Shown: one piece after another, positions 1 to 8,753 of the stretch
Numbering within the stretch: the first letter of the stretch is position 1
Layout of the letters: the number at the start of each line of letters is the position of its first letter
Assembly: GCF_000148725.1 (NCBI RefSeq)
Contig: NZ_GL476307.1
Span: forward strand, 1-64,000
DNA from: Roseibium sp. TrichSKD4
Lineage (GTDB): Bacteria > Pseudomonadota > Alphaproteobacteria > Rhizobiales > Stappiaceae
DNA length: 64,000 nt
Direction: 5' to 3'
The notes under the pieces: generated by a model
Told to the model about the DNA's origin: nothing
Seen by the model: only the letters and a program-made list of their open reading frames with translations
Databases searched by the model: none
Program-made: the position numbers and the translations under genes

Positions 1-664
1 CCAGACCAAATATCCGACAGCTGATTCGGTTATCTTTTCGCCGTTCCCGATTTTCAGCGTCGGTCGGTTCTATGTGCCAGGTCTTGGGCAGGTGGTTGAT
101 GGTCGCCGCAAGTCGGGTGTCTTTTTCTTCCCGTCCTTGAACTTCGTTGGCGAACGCAAGGCGTCGGACGATTCGGATTTGACAGGCACACGCGATGTGG
201 ATTGGGCGTTTGAAGCCGGTCTGGGTGCAGGGTATCGGACCGAGCATTGGCGGGCCTTTGTCGAGCTCCGCCAAGGTTTCAACGGTCACACCGGTCAGGT
301 CGGTCAGTTTGGGGCAGATGCAATCTTCTACCCAACTCAAAAACTGGAACTGAACGTCGGTCCGCGCGTTGGGTTCGGCTTCGGTGACTATATGGACACC
401 TATTTCGGTGTGACAGCGGCTGAGGCTGCTGCCAGCGGCGGACGTTTGAGCGCCTATGATCCGGGTTCCGGTATCACGAAGGTCGGTGTTTCGGCTCGGG
501 CCAGCTACAATTTGACAGATCGCACCCGTTTGCACTTCCGCGCTGGCTATGACCGTTTGGTCGGGGATGCGGCGGACAGCCCGTTGGCAGATGTTGGCAG
601 CAAGGACCAGTTCAGCATTGGCGCTGGTGTCAGCTATCGGTTTTCGTTCGATCTGTTTGACTAA
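1..664 (+). CDS. MipA/OmpV family outer-membrane protein, 5' end outside window
   Basis: Reading frame open from the first bases of the window (frame beginning at base 2) to the TAA at 662-664, about 220 residues; the start lies upstream. The visible part has the alternating aromatic/polar strands of a small beta-barrel, an early segment of the type PTADSVIFSPFPIFSVG, and ends in a YRF...F-type barrel terminus (VSYRFSFDLFD), typical for the MipA/OmpV family (MltA-interacting scaffold proteins of the outer membrane). MipA links lytic transglycosylase and penicillin-binding protein in E. coli; whether this homologue does so is not shown. A good rho-independent terminator follows at once. Confidence 0.75.
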   Translation, partial: QTKYPTADSVIFSPFPIFSVGRFYVPGLGQVVDGRRKSGVFFFPSLNFVGERKASDDSDLTGTRDVDWAFEAGLGAGYRTEHWRAFVELRQGFNGHTGQVGQFGADAIFYPTQKLELNVGPRVGFGFGDYMDTYFGVTAAEAAASGGRLSAYDPGSGITKVGVSARASYNLTDRTRLHFRAGYDRLVGDAADSPLADVGSKDQFSIGAGVSYRFSFDLFD

Positions 665-686
665 GACCACCGAATACGGACAAGCA

Positions 687-715
687 AAACGCGGCTTGAA
701 GGCCGCGTTTTTTGT
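687..715 (+). terminator. Rho-independent terminator after the MipA/OmpV gene
   Basis: Nine-base perfect stem AAACGCGGC / GCCGCGTTT (687-695 with 702-710), six-base loop, then TTTTGTTTT. It lies 23 bases after the stop codon of the MipA/OmpV gene; the convergent pentapeptide gene ends at 741. Confidence 0.85.
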
Positions 716-740
716 TTTCCTCAGGTGTCTATTCTCAGGG

Positions 741-1574
741 TTACCCGTCGGTGCAGTCTATCAAGGTTATGCCGTTCGGAAGCTTGGTGGTCTCATCACC
801 GCAGGCATCTAGAATCCGGTCCATCGACAAGCCGGAGACACCGCTTAAGTCTGCCCCGATCAAACGGGTATGGCGTAAAAGTGCGCCACTCATGTCGGCA
901 TCTTTCAAATTGGCATTGGTAAGATCGGCGCTGGAAAAGCGGACCCCGTTCAGGTTCGCGCCTTCAAAGCTGGCGCCTTTTGCGGATACGCGGTCGAAAT
1001 CGGAATATTTAAGCCGGGCACCTTTGAAATTGGCGCCATTGAGGCTGACCCGCTCAAAGTCCGTCTGATCCATCTTTGCATCCTGGAAATTTGCTCCATC
1101 GGCTCTGGCGCGCACGAAGGTTGCGTTTCTCAGATCGCTATTTGTGAAATCTGCGTTCTCAAGCTGGGTGTCGTTCAGATCCGCGTCGCGAAGATCGGCC
1201 CGTACAAAAATCGCACCCGTCAGGTTGGACTTTTCCATGTCCACCGCTCGCATGGAGGCGCGAGAGAAGTCGCCGCCAGCCAGATTTGATTTTTCCAACT
1301 CGGTTCGCCGAAGGTCAACATATTGAAAGGATCCGTTGGGCAGGTTTACGCCCTTCATGTCGGCTTCGCGGAGCACGGTTTCGCGAAAGTCTGCTCCATC
1401 TATATCAAGCTCGCGCAGTTCCATCAGACGCAGGTCACAATCCGGACAACCGCCCTGCTTGGTGATTGATGTCACATCGTTAGCATTGGCGGGAGTGATG
1501 GTTGCTGTGGCAACAATTGCAAGGGCAGTGCAGGTGCGCAGGCAAGTGGCAGACCAAAATTCGGGCGTGAGCAT
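741..1574 (-). CDS. Secreted pentapeptide-repeat protein
   Basis: 277 residues from the ATG at 1574, chosen because GGAAAG lies 9 bases upstream and a signal peptide follows directly (hydrophobic run TALAIVATATI, cleavage after the PANA-N region). A longer open frame to 1706 lacks such features. The mature protein is almost entirely A(D/N)LXX-type pentapeptide repeats (for example LRDAD LNDTQ LENAD FTNSD LRNAT), which fold into a right-handed quadrilateral beta-helix. Two Cys (CPDC) lie right after the signal peptide and two more near the C terminus (DACGDE, LIDCTD), so disulfides are possible in the periplasm. No function can be deduced; pentapeptide proteins range from DNA mimics to scaffolds, and export argues against gyrase protection. 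Confidence 0.8.
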   Translation of the reverse strand: MLTPEFWSATCLRTCTALAIVATATITPANANDVTSITKQGGCPDCDLRLMELRELDIDGADFRETVLREADMKGVNLPNGSFQYVDLRRTELEKSNLAGGDFSRASMRAVDMEKSNLTGAIFVRADLRDADLNDTQLENADFTNSDLRNATFVRARADGANFQDAKMDQTDFERVSLNGANFKGARLKYSDFDRVSAKGASFEGANLNGVRFSSADLTNANLKDADMSGALLRHTRLIGADLSGVSGLSMDRILDACGDETTKLPNGITLIDCTDG

Positions 1575-1971
1575 GAAGCGTGCTTTCCAAAGACAACGTT
1601 GCGATAAAGGTAATATCGACCATGCGGCAGTTAAAGGCCAAGGCCGCATTTTCGCTGTGGGGCAGGAAGGAGCATAGCTTTGAGGAAGTGCGGAGGGGAG
1701 AAGCAAGCGGGGTCGCAGTGCTTACCTCTCCCGTCCACGATCGCTGACGACGCACAACCTTACAATCAGCGTGCCTATCCAATCGCAAAAGGCTTGCCAA
1801 TTCGTTTTGGAAGTGAAATTTCTACTGGTGGTGTGTAAGGTAATCAGTCAATCAAGATATTGAAAGATTTAAGACTTTGTTCATGAAGCGCGCCTTGCAT
1901 TCTGCAAGGCAGGCTGCAATCAGGGTTAATGCAGACTTAATTTAGGGCTGCCTAGCTTACTGAACCCGATA
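1575..1971. other. Intergenic stretch, 397 bases
   Basis: Lies between the starts of the pentapeptide gene and the end of the patatin gene, both on the minus strand. It must contain the promoter of the pentapeptide gene, but I cannot single one out. The part 1800-1960 is AT-rich and holds one TTAA-N7-TTAA match (1926-1940). No convincing ORF or RNA gene. Confidence 0.5.
1926..1940. promoter_or_regulatory. Match to CtrA consensus TTAA-N7-TTAA
   Basis: TTAA at 1926-1929, seven bases, TTAA at 1937-1940: an exact match to the binding consensus of the alphaproteobacterial cell-cycle regulator CtrA. It is 350 bases ahead of the pentapeptide start, which is far, and a short AT-rich motif is expected by chance now and then. 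Kept as a weak candidate. Confidence 0.2.
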
Positions 1972-2988
1972 TTAGGAAAACTCGCTGCGGAGGTCCAAAG
2001 TGGAGCGTTTGCCGATGGCATTATAGTTTTCATCGACCCACTTGGCCGCTGCTTGCCGTCCTATCGCCTTCAGCTCAGACAGGAAGGCCCATTCCGCATT
2101 CACTTTGGATGAAGCCTGCAAGGGGCTGAGTTCATCAGCGGAAATGCGGTGCATGTGCACTTCCATGTAATCTTCGCGAGACAGTTTGCCTTCTTCGATC
2201 AAGCGGCTGACGAAATCAACGGCGCGCAGCTCGCGCAGCAGGCTGGAATTGAAGGTGATCTCGTTCATGCGGTTGAGGATTTCACGCGCCGTTTTGGGTA
2301 TTTCGCGCCGCTCAACCGGGTTGATCTGGATGAGGACCGTATCTGAGGTCTTGGTATGATAAAACAGCGGATAGAGCGGCGGATTGCCCATGTAACCGCC
2401 GTCCCAATAGGGTTCGCCTTCGACTTCAACGGCTTGAAACAGGGTTGGCAGACAGGCGGAGGCCATCACGGCGTCCAGTGAAATCTCGTGTTGCTCAAAC
2501 ACCCGGATTTTACCGGAATAGACATTCGTGGCCGCGACGAACAGGCGAGGCGTGTCACAGCATTTGACCGCTTCAAAATCAACCACGCCTTCCACCACCT
2601 CGCGGAGCGGGTTGACGTTCAAGGGGTTGAACTCATAAGGCGATGCGAAGCGCGAAATGAGATCAAAAGCCAGATAACTTGGCGAAAAATCAAGGCTCCA
2701 TTGCCCAAGGGCGATATCAATCGGCGAGCGTTTGACAGGGCTGAGGAATGCGGTCTTGCTGACCTCGTGCCAGAAGGTTTCTAGCGCTTGTCTGGCGGCC
2801 TGCTGCCCGCCCTTTTGCAAGCCGCTGGTCATGACGACGGCATTCATGGCACCGGCGGAGGTGCCCGAAATGCCGTCGATCTCGAAATGCTCGTCTTCCA
2901 GCAGGTAATCCAGAACACCCCAGGTAAAGGCACCATGAGCCCCACCGCCCTGAAGGGCCAGATTAATCTTTTTCGGGGCATTTCCCAT
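1972..2988 (-). CDS. Patatin-like phospholipase/esterase
   Basis: 338 residues, ATG at 2988. The patatin fold is shown by the oxyanion loop GGGAHG (residues 14-19), the nucleophile elbow GTSAG (42-46, Ser44) and the DGG catalytic motif (196-198, Asp196): a Ser-Asp dyad acyl hydrolase of bacterial patatin type. No signal peptide or membrane segment, so it is probably cytoplasmic. It follows 3-hydroxybutyrate dehydrogenase on the same strand with 36 bases between them. Some patatin relatives act on polyhydroxybutyrate granules, so a shared role in PHB or 3-hydroxybutyrate turnover is an attractive but unproven reading; a membrane phospholipase A role is the alternative. Confidence 0.85.
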   Translation of the reverse strand: MGNAPKKINLALQGGGAHGAFTWGVLDYLLEDEHFEIDGISGTSAGAMNAVVMTSGLQKGGQQAARQALETFWHEVSKTAFLSPVKRSPIDIALGQWSLDFSPSYLAFDLISRFASPYEFNPLNVNPLREVVEGVVDFEAVKCCDTPRLFVAATNVYSGKIRVFEQHEISLDAVMASACLPTLFQAVEVEGEPYWDGGYMGNPPLYPLFYHTKTSDTVLIQINPVERREIPKTAREILNRMNEITFNSSLLRELRAVDFVSRLIEEGKLSREDYMEVHMHRISADELSPLQASSKVNAEWAFLSELKAIGRQAAAKWVDENYNAIGKRSTLDLRSEFS

Positions 2989-3024
2989 GGAGAGTTCCTA
3001 TAGGTCTGGAAGACGAAGTGAGGG

Positions 3025-3807
3025 TTATTGAGCGGTCCAACCGCCATCAATCGGCAGGATGCTGCCGGTAATTGCGGAAGCGGTGTCGGAGCACAGGAAC
3101 GCGGCATAGCCTGCAACTTGCTCGATTGTGACAAACTCCTTGGTCGGCTGGGCCTTCAGGAGAACGTCGCGCTTTACTTCTTCCTCGGTCAGGTTCCGCG
3201 CCTTCATCGTATCCGGAATTTGTGCTTCCACCAAAGGTGTCCAGACATAACCGGGGCAAATGGCGTTCACGGTGATGCCGTCCTGGGCAACTTCCAGAGC
3301 CACGGTTTTTGTTAGTCCGGCGATGCCATGTTTTGCGGCGACATAGGCGGACTTGTAAGGGGAGGCGACGAGCGCGTGAGCAGAAGCCGTGTTGATGATG
3401 CGGCCCCAGCCGCGCTGTTTCATGCCCGGTACGGCTGCGCGAATGGCATGGAAAGCGGAGGACAGGTTGATCGCGATGATCGCATCCCATTTTCCGATCG
3501 GGAATTCCTCAACCGGAGAAACGTGCTGAATGCCAGCATTGTTGACCAGAATATCGACCGAGCCGAGGTCTTTTTCTGCCATCTGGATCATGCCTTCGAT
3601 CTCTTCAGCATTCAGCATGTTGGCGGGAGAGTAGACACAGGTCACGCCGTAATCGGCTTCAATCGCGGCGCGGGTTGCCTCTATCTCGGCTGCATCGCCA
3701 AGGCCATTGATGACAACATTTGCCCCTTCTGCCGCAAAGGCGCGGGCACATCCAAGACCAATACCGGATGTCGATCCGGTGACGACAGCTGTTTTGCCTT
3801 TCAGCAT
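3025..3807 (-). CDS. bdhA: D-beta-hydroxybutyrate dehydrogenase (SDR family)
   Basis: 260 residues. I take the ATG at 3807, which has GGAG eight bases upstream and gives the usual start MLKGKTAVVTG; an ATG at 3822 would add five residues. Classical short-chain dehydrogenase: nucleotide-binding TGSTSGIG (10-17), NNAG (89-92), catalytic Ser142, Tyr155 and Lys159, and a C terminus ILPIDGGWTAQ as in bacterial 3-hydroxybutyrate dehydrogenases. It oxidises (R)-3-hydroxybutyrate to acetoacetate with NAD+, linking PHB breakdown to acetoacetyl-CoA, and so feeds the C4 pool used by the ethylmalonyl-CoA genes at 27-34 kb. Co-oriented with the patatin gene downstream. Confidence 0.9.
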   Translation of the reverse strand: MLKGKTAVVTGSTSGIGLGCARAFAAEGANVVINGLGDAAEIEATRAAIEADYGVTCVYSPANMLNAEEIEGMIQMAEKDLGSVDILVNNAGIQHVSPVEEFPIGKWDAIIAINLSSAFHAIRAAVPGMKQRGWGRIINTASAHALVASPYKSAYVAAKHGIAGLTKTVALEVAQDGITVNAICPGYVWTPLVEAQIPDTMKARNLTEEEVKRDVLLKAQPTKEFVTIEQVAGYAAFLCSDTASAITGSILPIDGGWTAQ

Positions 3808-3913
3808 CGAAGAAACTCCCATGGTGACTTATCGGTAGGCGCACATTTCACGGAAATTCGCCGCACTGCAACATGGTAATTGTCGAAAAGGGAAAAAAGA
3901 GGGGGGAGGATGA

Positions 3914-4801
3914 TCAGCGACGCATGTCGCTGACCGAATCAAGCACGTGCCGGGCTTTTTCCCTGGCGTGACCACGCGCCATATCGGCCTTTTCATAATC
4001 GGTTTCGGCAAGCCCCAACTGACTGGCGTACCGCTCACGCACAAGGCCGTAACACGTGGCATGCAGGCTGGCAAAGCTCCAGACGAAGATCATCATGGTG
4101 CCCATTGGAAAGGCGGTTGAGCGCATGTGTTGCCACACGGGTTCAGCTGGCACCAAGCCGCCAAGACCCCATAAAAGCAGAGCCCAGCCCCCGGCCAACA
4201 GGCCAGCCAGAACGCTCATGATCAGTGCGCCAAAAGCCATGGACCACCCCAGACCGGATGTGGCCTGCCAGCTTTCACGCAAGGTTAAACTGTCATCGAC
4301 GGCGGCGGCAGGAAGCACGATGGAAAAGCGCTGAACGACCATCAAGGCAATAAACGGGGCGGCCAGCATCAAGAAGCCACCCAACCCGCCGGTAACGGCG
4401 GCTAACATGGCTGAGGCGATGGACAGCGGAATGAGGGAAATGATGCCGATGAGGGTCAACAGAACCTGCAGGTAAATGACCTTCAATGTGCGGGTGCTGA
4501 CCACAAGCGGGAAATCCTTGGCCTCGATCAGGATCTTGCGCACATAGGCAATCGCGATTGAAAAGCCGATCAGGATGTTTGCTAGCGCTGCCAGAAACCG
4601 TAGGCTTGCCTCGTTGTCGGCCTGTCCGAATGGTTCGGTCATATAGGAGACCGTTGTGAACGCGCCAGACGGGTTCAAGGTCGATCCGATGGCAAAGTTC
4701 ACAGCCAGAAGCAGGAGGATATAGGCCCAACCGGTTTTGAACAGGGTGCTGACATGATGCTGTCCAAGGCTGAGTGAGCGCTCCAGAACGGTGAAAAACA
4801 T
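3914..4801 (-). CDS. Polytopic membrane protein, paralogue of the next gene
   Basis: 295 residues from the ATG at 4801 (AGAGG six bases upstream). This start makes its N terminus MFFTVLERSLSL line up with MFKRLLNDSLSL of the neighbour at 4859-5656. About six hydrophobic segments with GX-rich helices, no recognised catalytic motif. A central motif LPAAAVDDSLTLRE, followed by SLGW-type residues, is shared with the neighbour (LPAAAVERPLTLKE) and resembles the membrane domain found fused to glycerophosphodiesterases and in uncharacterised alphaproteobacterial membrane proteins. The C-terminal 60 residues (RERYASQLGLAETDYEKADM...) are charged and cytoplasmic; the neighbour lacks them. Function unknown. 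Confidence 0.7.
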   Translation of the reverse strand: MFFTVLERSLSLGQHHVSTLFKTGWAYILLLLAVNFAIGSTLNPSGAFTTVSYMTEPFGQADNEASLRFLAALANILIGFSIAIAYVRKILIEAKDFPLVVSTRTLKVIYLQVLLTLIGIISLIPLSIASAMLAAVTGGLGGFLMLAAPFIALMVVQRFSIVLPAAAVDDSLTLRESWQATSGLGWSMAFGALIMSVLAGLLAGGWALLLWGLGGLVPAEPVWQHMRSTAFPMGTMMIFVWSFASLHATCYGLVRERYASQLGLAETDYEKADMARGHAREKARHVLDSVSDMRR

Positions 4802-4858
4802 CATGTGCCTCTTCATAAGTGCCAGTTCGGCCTTCGATTCTGACCCGATATAGGGAGT

Positions 4859-5656
4859 TTACGCGCCGTTTGCGCCCCCGCCGCCTGAATTTTGCACACG
4901 CTCCATGGCAATTCTATAGCCTGCGGTAATCACGGAAATCGCCAGAACGGTGAAGATGATCTGCAGCAAGACATTCAGGATCATGACTTTCATCTGGATC
5001 AGAAAGACGGGTAAGCCGCCGCCAACCATCGACAAAATGAATTGAAGCCCCACGCTGACAAGTGAAAACGGCAGAGACAGAACAATGGTTGCCCAGAGCA
5101 TTTTCCAGCCCAGACTGTCCCCAAGCGCATAAGCTTCTTTCAAGGTCAGAGGCCGTTCAACGGCGGCTGCAGGCAGGATGAGATTAAGCCGCATGAGGCG
5201 TGGCAAAACCACAAAGAGGAAAAGGATAACCAGAAGCGCAAGACCGACAATTTCTGACACGGCCATGGAAACAAGAGCGAATATGACGCCAACTGGCAAC
5301 ATGACCAAAAAGGAAATCAGAAAAATCTTCAGGAGCTGAAGTGTAAAGGCCAGTTCGGTTTTTCCGTATTTAAGATGGATGGTCTGAGGGTGTTCACCCA
5401 ACAGGCCAAACCGGTGCCAAGCAACACCAATGGATGATGATGACAGAACAAACAGCACCAGCATCGTGATGCTTAGGAGAAATGTTGTTGCACTTGGAGC
5501 TGCTTCGCCAATCTCTTCCGGCATCTGGCCGGTCAGGGTCAAAATTGCGATGGACAGCACGAACTGCAGGACAAACCATGAGCCTGCAACCTTGAAAACA
5601 GCGTCCAGATTACCAAAAACAAGGCTTAGAGAATCGTTGAGCAGTCTTTTAAACAT
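4859..5656 (-). CDS. Polytopic membrane protein, paralogue of the preceding gene
   Basis: 265 residues, ATG at 5656. About six transmembrane helices; central LPAAAVERPLTLKEAYALGDSLGW motif region matches the neighbour at 3914-4801. The two genes are co-oriented, 57 bases apart, and presumably arose by tandem duplication; they may form a heteromeric membrane complex. The last residues are Gly-rich (NSGGGGANGA). No catalytic or transport signature is visible, so no function is assigned. Confidence 0.7.
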   Translation of the reverse strand: MFKRLLNDSLSLVFGNLDAVFKVAGSWFVLQFVLSIAILTLTGQMPEEIGEAAPSATTFLLSITMLVLFVLSSSSIGVAWHRFGLLGEHPQTIHLKYGKTELAFTLQLLKIFLISFLVMLPVGVIFALVSMAVSEIVGLALLVILFLFVVLPRLMRLNLILPAAAVERPLTLKEAYALGDSLGWKMLWATIVLSLPFSLVSVGLQFILSMVGGGLPVFLIQMKVMILNVLLQIIFTVLAISVITAGYRIAMERVQNSGGGGANGA

Positions 5657-5836
5657 TGTGATCCGATTTATAAGTCAAAGGGCAGGCTCGAGAGTTTTAT
5701 CAGTAGTCGGGAATTCCTAAGAAACATCCACACAGCCTGAAGATTTCCTATGTCGGTTTTGATTGCCCTTTGCCGCCTTGCGCACTAATCAAGGGCTCAA
5801 TCGACCTTCTGCCGTTCAAGCAACGATAGTGATCCA

Positions 5837-7099
5837 ATGATCGAAGAATTCGCCAGCCAGAAACCGCGCCGTGTGTCCGTTCCCGTCAAAGTGGGATCGG
5901 TAACCGTGGGCGGGGATGCCCCGATTGTCGTTCAATCCATGACCAACACGGACACAGCCGATGCGGACAGCACGGTTGCGCAGGTGGCCGCGCTTGCCAA
6001 AGCCGGGTCTGAAATTGTCCGCATTACGGTGGACCGGCCGGAGGCGGCGCAGCAGGTGCCGCATATTCGTGAGCGGCTGGACCGGCTGGGCATCAATGTG
6101 CCGCTGGTGGGGGACTTTCACTATATCGGCCACAAACTTTTGAGCGACTATCCAGACTGCGCTGCAGCGCTGGAAAAATATCGGATCAATCCCGGGAACG
6201 TGGGCTTCAAGGCCAAGCGGGACACGCAGTTTTCTCAGATCATCGACATTGCGCTGAAGCATGACAAGCCGGTGCGCATCGGCGTCAATTGGGGGTCACT
6301 GGATCAGGAGCTCCTGACCAAGCTGATGGATGAAAACGCGGCCAGTGACAAACCAGCGTCTGCAGCTGCGGTCATGCGCGAGGCGATCATCCAGTCCGGG
6401 CTATTGTCGGCAGAGCGTGCAGAGGCGCTGGGCATGGGCCGGGACAAGATCATCCTGTCGGCCAAGGTGTCTCAGGTTCAGGACCTGATTGCCGTTTATG
6501 CGGATTTGGCGCAGCGCTGTGACTATGCGCTTCATCTGGGTCTGACAGAGGCAGGCATGGGCACCAAGGGCATTGTGTCTTCAGCCGCGTCCATGGGCAT
6601 CTTGCTGCAACAGGGCATTGGCGACACGATCCGCGTTTCCCTGACGCCGGAGCCGGGTGGTGATCGAACACGTGAAGTGCAGGTGGCGCAGGAGCTGCTG
6701 CAGGTGATGGGTTTCCGCTCGTTTGTTCCCGTGGTTGCGGCCTGTCCGGGGTGCGGACGCACGACCTCTACCGTGTTTCAGGAACTGGCGCAGGACATTG
6801 AAGGTCACATCCGCACTTCCATGCCAATCTGGCGCGAACAATATCCAGGCGTTGAAAGCCTGAATGTGGCCGTAATGGGCTGCATCGTGAACGGACCGGG
6901 TGAATCAAAGCATGCAGATATCGGCATTTCCCTGCCCGGAACAGGGGAGACCCCTTCGGCCCCTGTCTTCATCGACGGGGAAAAGGTCACAACCTTGCGC
7001 GGCCCGGGCATTGCCGACGAGTTCAAGCAGATGGTACTGGATTATATCGAACAACGTTTCGGAACATCCCAACCTCCCGCGTCGAATGACGCTGCCTGA
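5837..7099 (+). CDS. ispG: 4-hydroxy-3-methylbut-2-en-1-yl diphosphate synthase (flavodoxin)
   Basis: 420 residues, ATG at 5837. GcpE/IspG family: N-terminal barrel opening with [17 protein letters not shown], and a C-terminal iron-sulfur domain with Cys303 and Cys306 (CPGCGR) and Cys349 ([10 protein letters not shown]), the three [4Fe-4S] ligands, plus Glu356. It converts MEcPP into HMBPP, the penultimate step of the non-mevalonate isoprenoid pathway, in the cytoplasm. Length and motifs are complete. pdxY starts 8 bases after its stop, so the two are probably co-transcribed. Confidence 0.96.
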   Translation: MIEEFASQKPRRVSVPVKVGSVTVGGDAPIVVQSMTNTDTADADSTVAQVAALAKAGSEIVRITVDRPEAAQQVPHIRERLDRLGINVPLVGDFHYIGHKLLSDYPDCAAALEKYRINPGNVGFKAKRDTQFSQIIDIALKHDKPVRIGVNWGSLDQELLTKLMDENAASDKPASAAAVMREAIIQSGLLSAERAEALGMGRDKIILSAKVSQVQDLIAVYADLAQRCDYALHLGLTEAGMGTKGIVSSAASMGILLQQGIGDTIRVSLTPEPGGDRTREVQVAQELLQVMGFRSFVPVVAACPGCGRTTSTVFQELAQDIEGHIRTSMPIWREQYPGVESLNVAVMGCIVNGPGESKHADIGISLPGTGETPSAPVFIDGEKVTTLRGPGIADEFKQMVLDYIEQRFGTSQPPASNDAA

Positions 7100-7107
7100 A
7101 AGTATCA

Positions 7108-8010
7108 GTGATGATGCAACAGCCGGGTCCGCCCGCTGAAAAGAAACCGATCCTCGTAATCACGTCTCAGGTCGTGCGTGGCAGCATCAGCGGGCGCGGG
7201 GTGGAGTTTGCGCTTCAGAGGCTCGGCCATCCGGTGTGGTTTTTGCCAACGCTCGTGCTTCCCTGGCATCCCGGCCATGGTGTTGCAACACGCAGTGTTC
7301 CAGATAGCGCCGCTTTTGCCGCCATGGCTGATGATTTGGCATCATCGCCAAAGCTTGCTGAACTCGGCGGTGTGATGACGGGGTACCTTGGCTCACATGA
7401 GCAGGCTGAACCGATTGCCAAGTTGATTGACGCGGTTAAACGGGCCAATCCAGATGCTGTGTATCTCTGCGATCCGGTCATCGGGGATGCAGCGGCTGGG
7501 GAGGCTGGTGGGCTTTATGTTCCCGAAGCAACGGCTGTTGCCATGCGCGACGTTCTGTTGCCGCTGGCCGATATCGCAACACCCAACAATTTCGAAGTTG
7601 CATGGCTGTCCGGTTTTTCCTCTGAAACGGAAATCGAAGCGCTGGCGGCGGCCCGGTCGCTTGGGCCAGAGCGGGTTATTGTCACCTCTGCCCCTGCTTT
7701 GCGGCGCAATGCAATTTCCAACTTGCTGGCGGGGCCAAGCGGGGCCGTGGCAGCGGAGCATGCGGCCATCCCCCATCCGCCAAAAGGCACAGGCGACATG
7801 CTGTCAGCCCTGTTCTTCTCGAGGGTTTTGTCCGGAATGAAGGATGAGGAAGCCTTGGTTCGGGCCGCTGGCTCAACATTTGAGCTTGTGGCGCGGAGTG
7901 TCAAACGCGGCGCGGATGAGCTGCTGATTGCTGAAGAGCAGGACAGTCTGGTTCGGCCCATGGCGCTCGTTTCCCAGCGCCGGGTCATGGAAAGCACCGC
8001 GCGTGCCTGA
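7108..8010 (+). CDS. pdxY: Pyridoxal kinase
   Basis: 300 residues beginning with two or three Met codons (7108, 7111). Ribokinase-like fold of the PdxK/PdxY type: ILVITSQVVRGSISGRG near the N terminus, the substrate segment LPTLVLPWHPGHG, the central VYLCDPVIGD, and the anion-hole/catalytic GTGDMLSALFF near residue 230. It phosphorylates pyridoxal to PLP. It starts 8 bases behind ispG and its last codons overlap the GTG start of the DUF429 gene, forming a three-gene run. Confidence 0.9.
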   Translation: MMMQQPGPPAEKKPILVITSQVVRGSISGRGVEFALQRLGHPVWFLPTLVLPWHPGHGVATRSVPDSAAFAAMADDLASSPKLAELGGVMTGYLGSHEQAEPIAKLIDAVKRANPDAVYLCDPVIGDAAAGEAGGLYVPEATAVAMRDVLLPLADIATPNNFEVAWLSGFSSETEIEALAAARSLGPERVIVTSAPALRRNAISNLLAGPSGAVAAEHAAIPHPPKGTGDMLSALFFSRVLSGMKDEEALVRAAGSTFELVARSVKRGADELLIAEEQDSLVRPMALVSQRRVMESTARA

Positions 8011-8752
8011 GGGCGGCTCGCAATCTGAACATCCTTGGGTTACCGGTGTTGACGGCTGCAAAGCCGGCTGGATTGCCTACATGCGGCAAATCGGCATTAC
8101 AGGGACAGAGCAAGTTGCGGTTTTTCCTGATTTTGCGGCTCTTTTGAGCCACGTCCCTCATTTGTCGATCATCGCGGTGGATATGCCCATCGGCTTGCCG
8201 GACCGGGTGGGTCTTGGCGGACGAGGCCCGGAACAAGCGGCGCGCAAACACCTCGGCATGCGGCAGTCGTCTGTGTTTTCTGTGCCCTCGCGCAGCGCCG
8301 TTTACGCAGAAGAATATGCGGAAGCGTGCGCACGGGCGCTGGAGAGCTCCGATCCGCCGCGCAAAGTGTCCAAACAGTGCTTTTATCTCTTTCCCAAAAT
8401 TCGCGAGATTGACGGCCTGATGTCGCCAGACTTGGAGGCCCGCGTTTTTGAAGTGCATCCCGAGCTTGCGTTCTGGCGCTTGAATTGCGAACGAGAAATG
8501 GGTTTGCCAAAGAAGGTAAAGGGCCGAGCTAATCCGGAAGGGCTGGATCAAAGACAAGCCTTATTGATGCACCATGGCCTGTCCAAGGAAGTCTTGACCC
8601 AAAAGCCGCCACGCGGGGCAGGCCGGGATGACCTTCTGGATGCCGCAGTTAACTCCCTCATTGCCGAGCGGATTTTGACCGGGCAAGCAGAGCCGTTTCC
8701 AAAAGACTTCAGCCGCGACAGCAAAGGTCTCAGAGCCGCGATCTGGGCGTGA
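8003..8752 (+). CDS. DUF429 domain protein (RNase H-like fold)
   Basis: 249 residues from the GTG at 8003, which overlaps the pdxY stop by 8 bases and has GGAAAG about 8 bases upstream; an upstream ATG would lie deep within pdxY. It carries the DUF429 pattern: GVDGCKAGW at the start, IIAVDMPIGLP, the basic RSSVFSVPSRSAVY-like segment, EVHPELAFW, and GRDDLLDAAV near the end, with conserved Asp residues that suggest a metal-dependent nuclease-like RNase H fold. Its biological role is unknown. Convergent with xerD, whose stop is only a few bases away. Confidence 0.8.
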   Translation: MPEGGSQSEHPWVTGVDGCKAGWIAYMRQIGITGTEQVAVFPDFAALLSHVPHLSIIAVDMPIGLPDRVGLGGRGPEQAARKHLGMRQSSVFSVPSRSAVYAEEYAEACARALESSDPPRKVSKQCFYLFPKIREIDGLMSPDLEARVFEVHPELAFWRLNCEREMGLPKKVKGRANPEGLDQRQALLMHHGLSKEVLTQKPPRGAGRDDLLDAAVNSLIAERILTGQAEPFPKDFSRDSKGLRAAIWA

Positions 8753-8753
8753 T

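Noticed and set aside
712-1068. 118-residue plus-strand frame with KSAPL-type repeats
   Set aside because: Mirror image of the pentapeptide repeats on the minus strand; repetitive genes give long open antisense frames.
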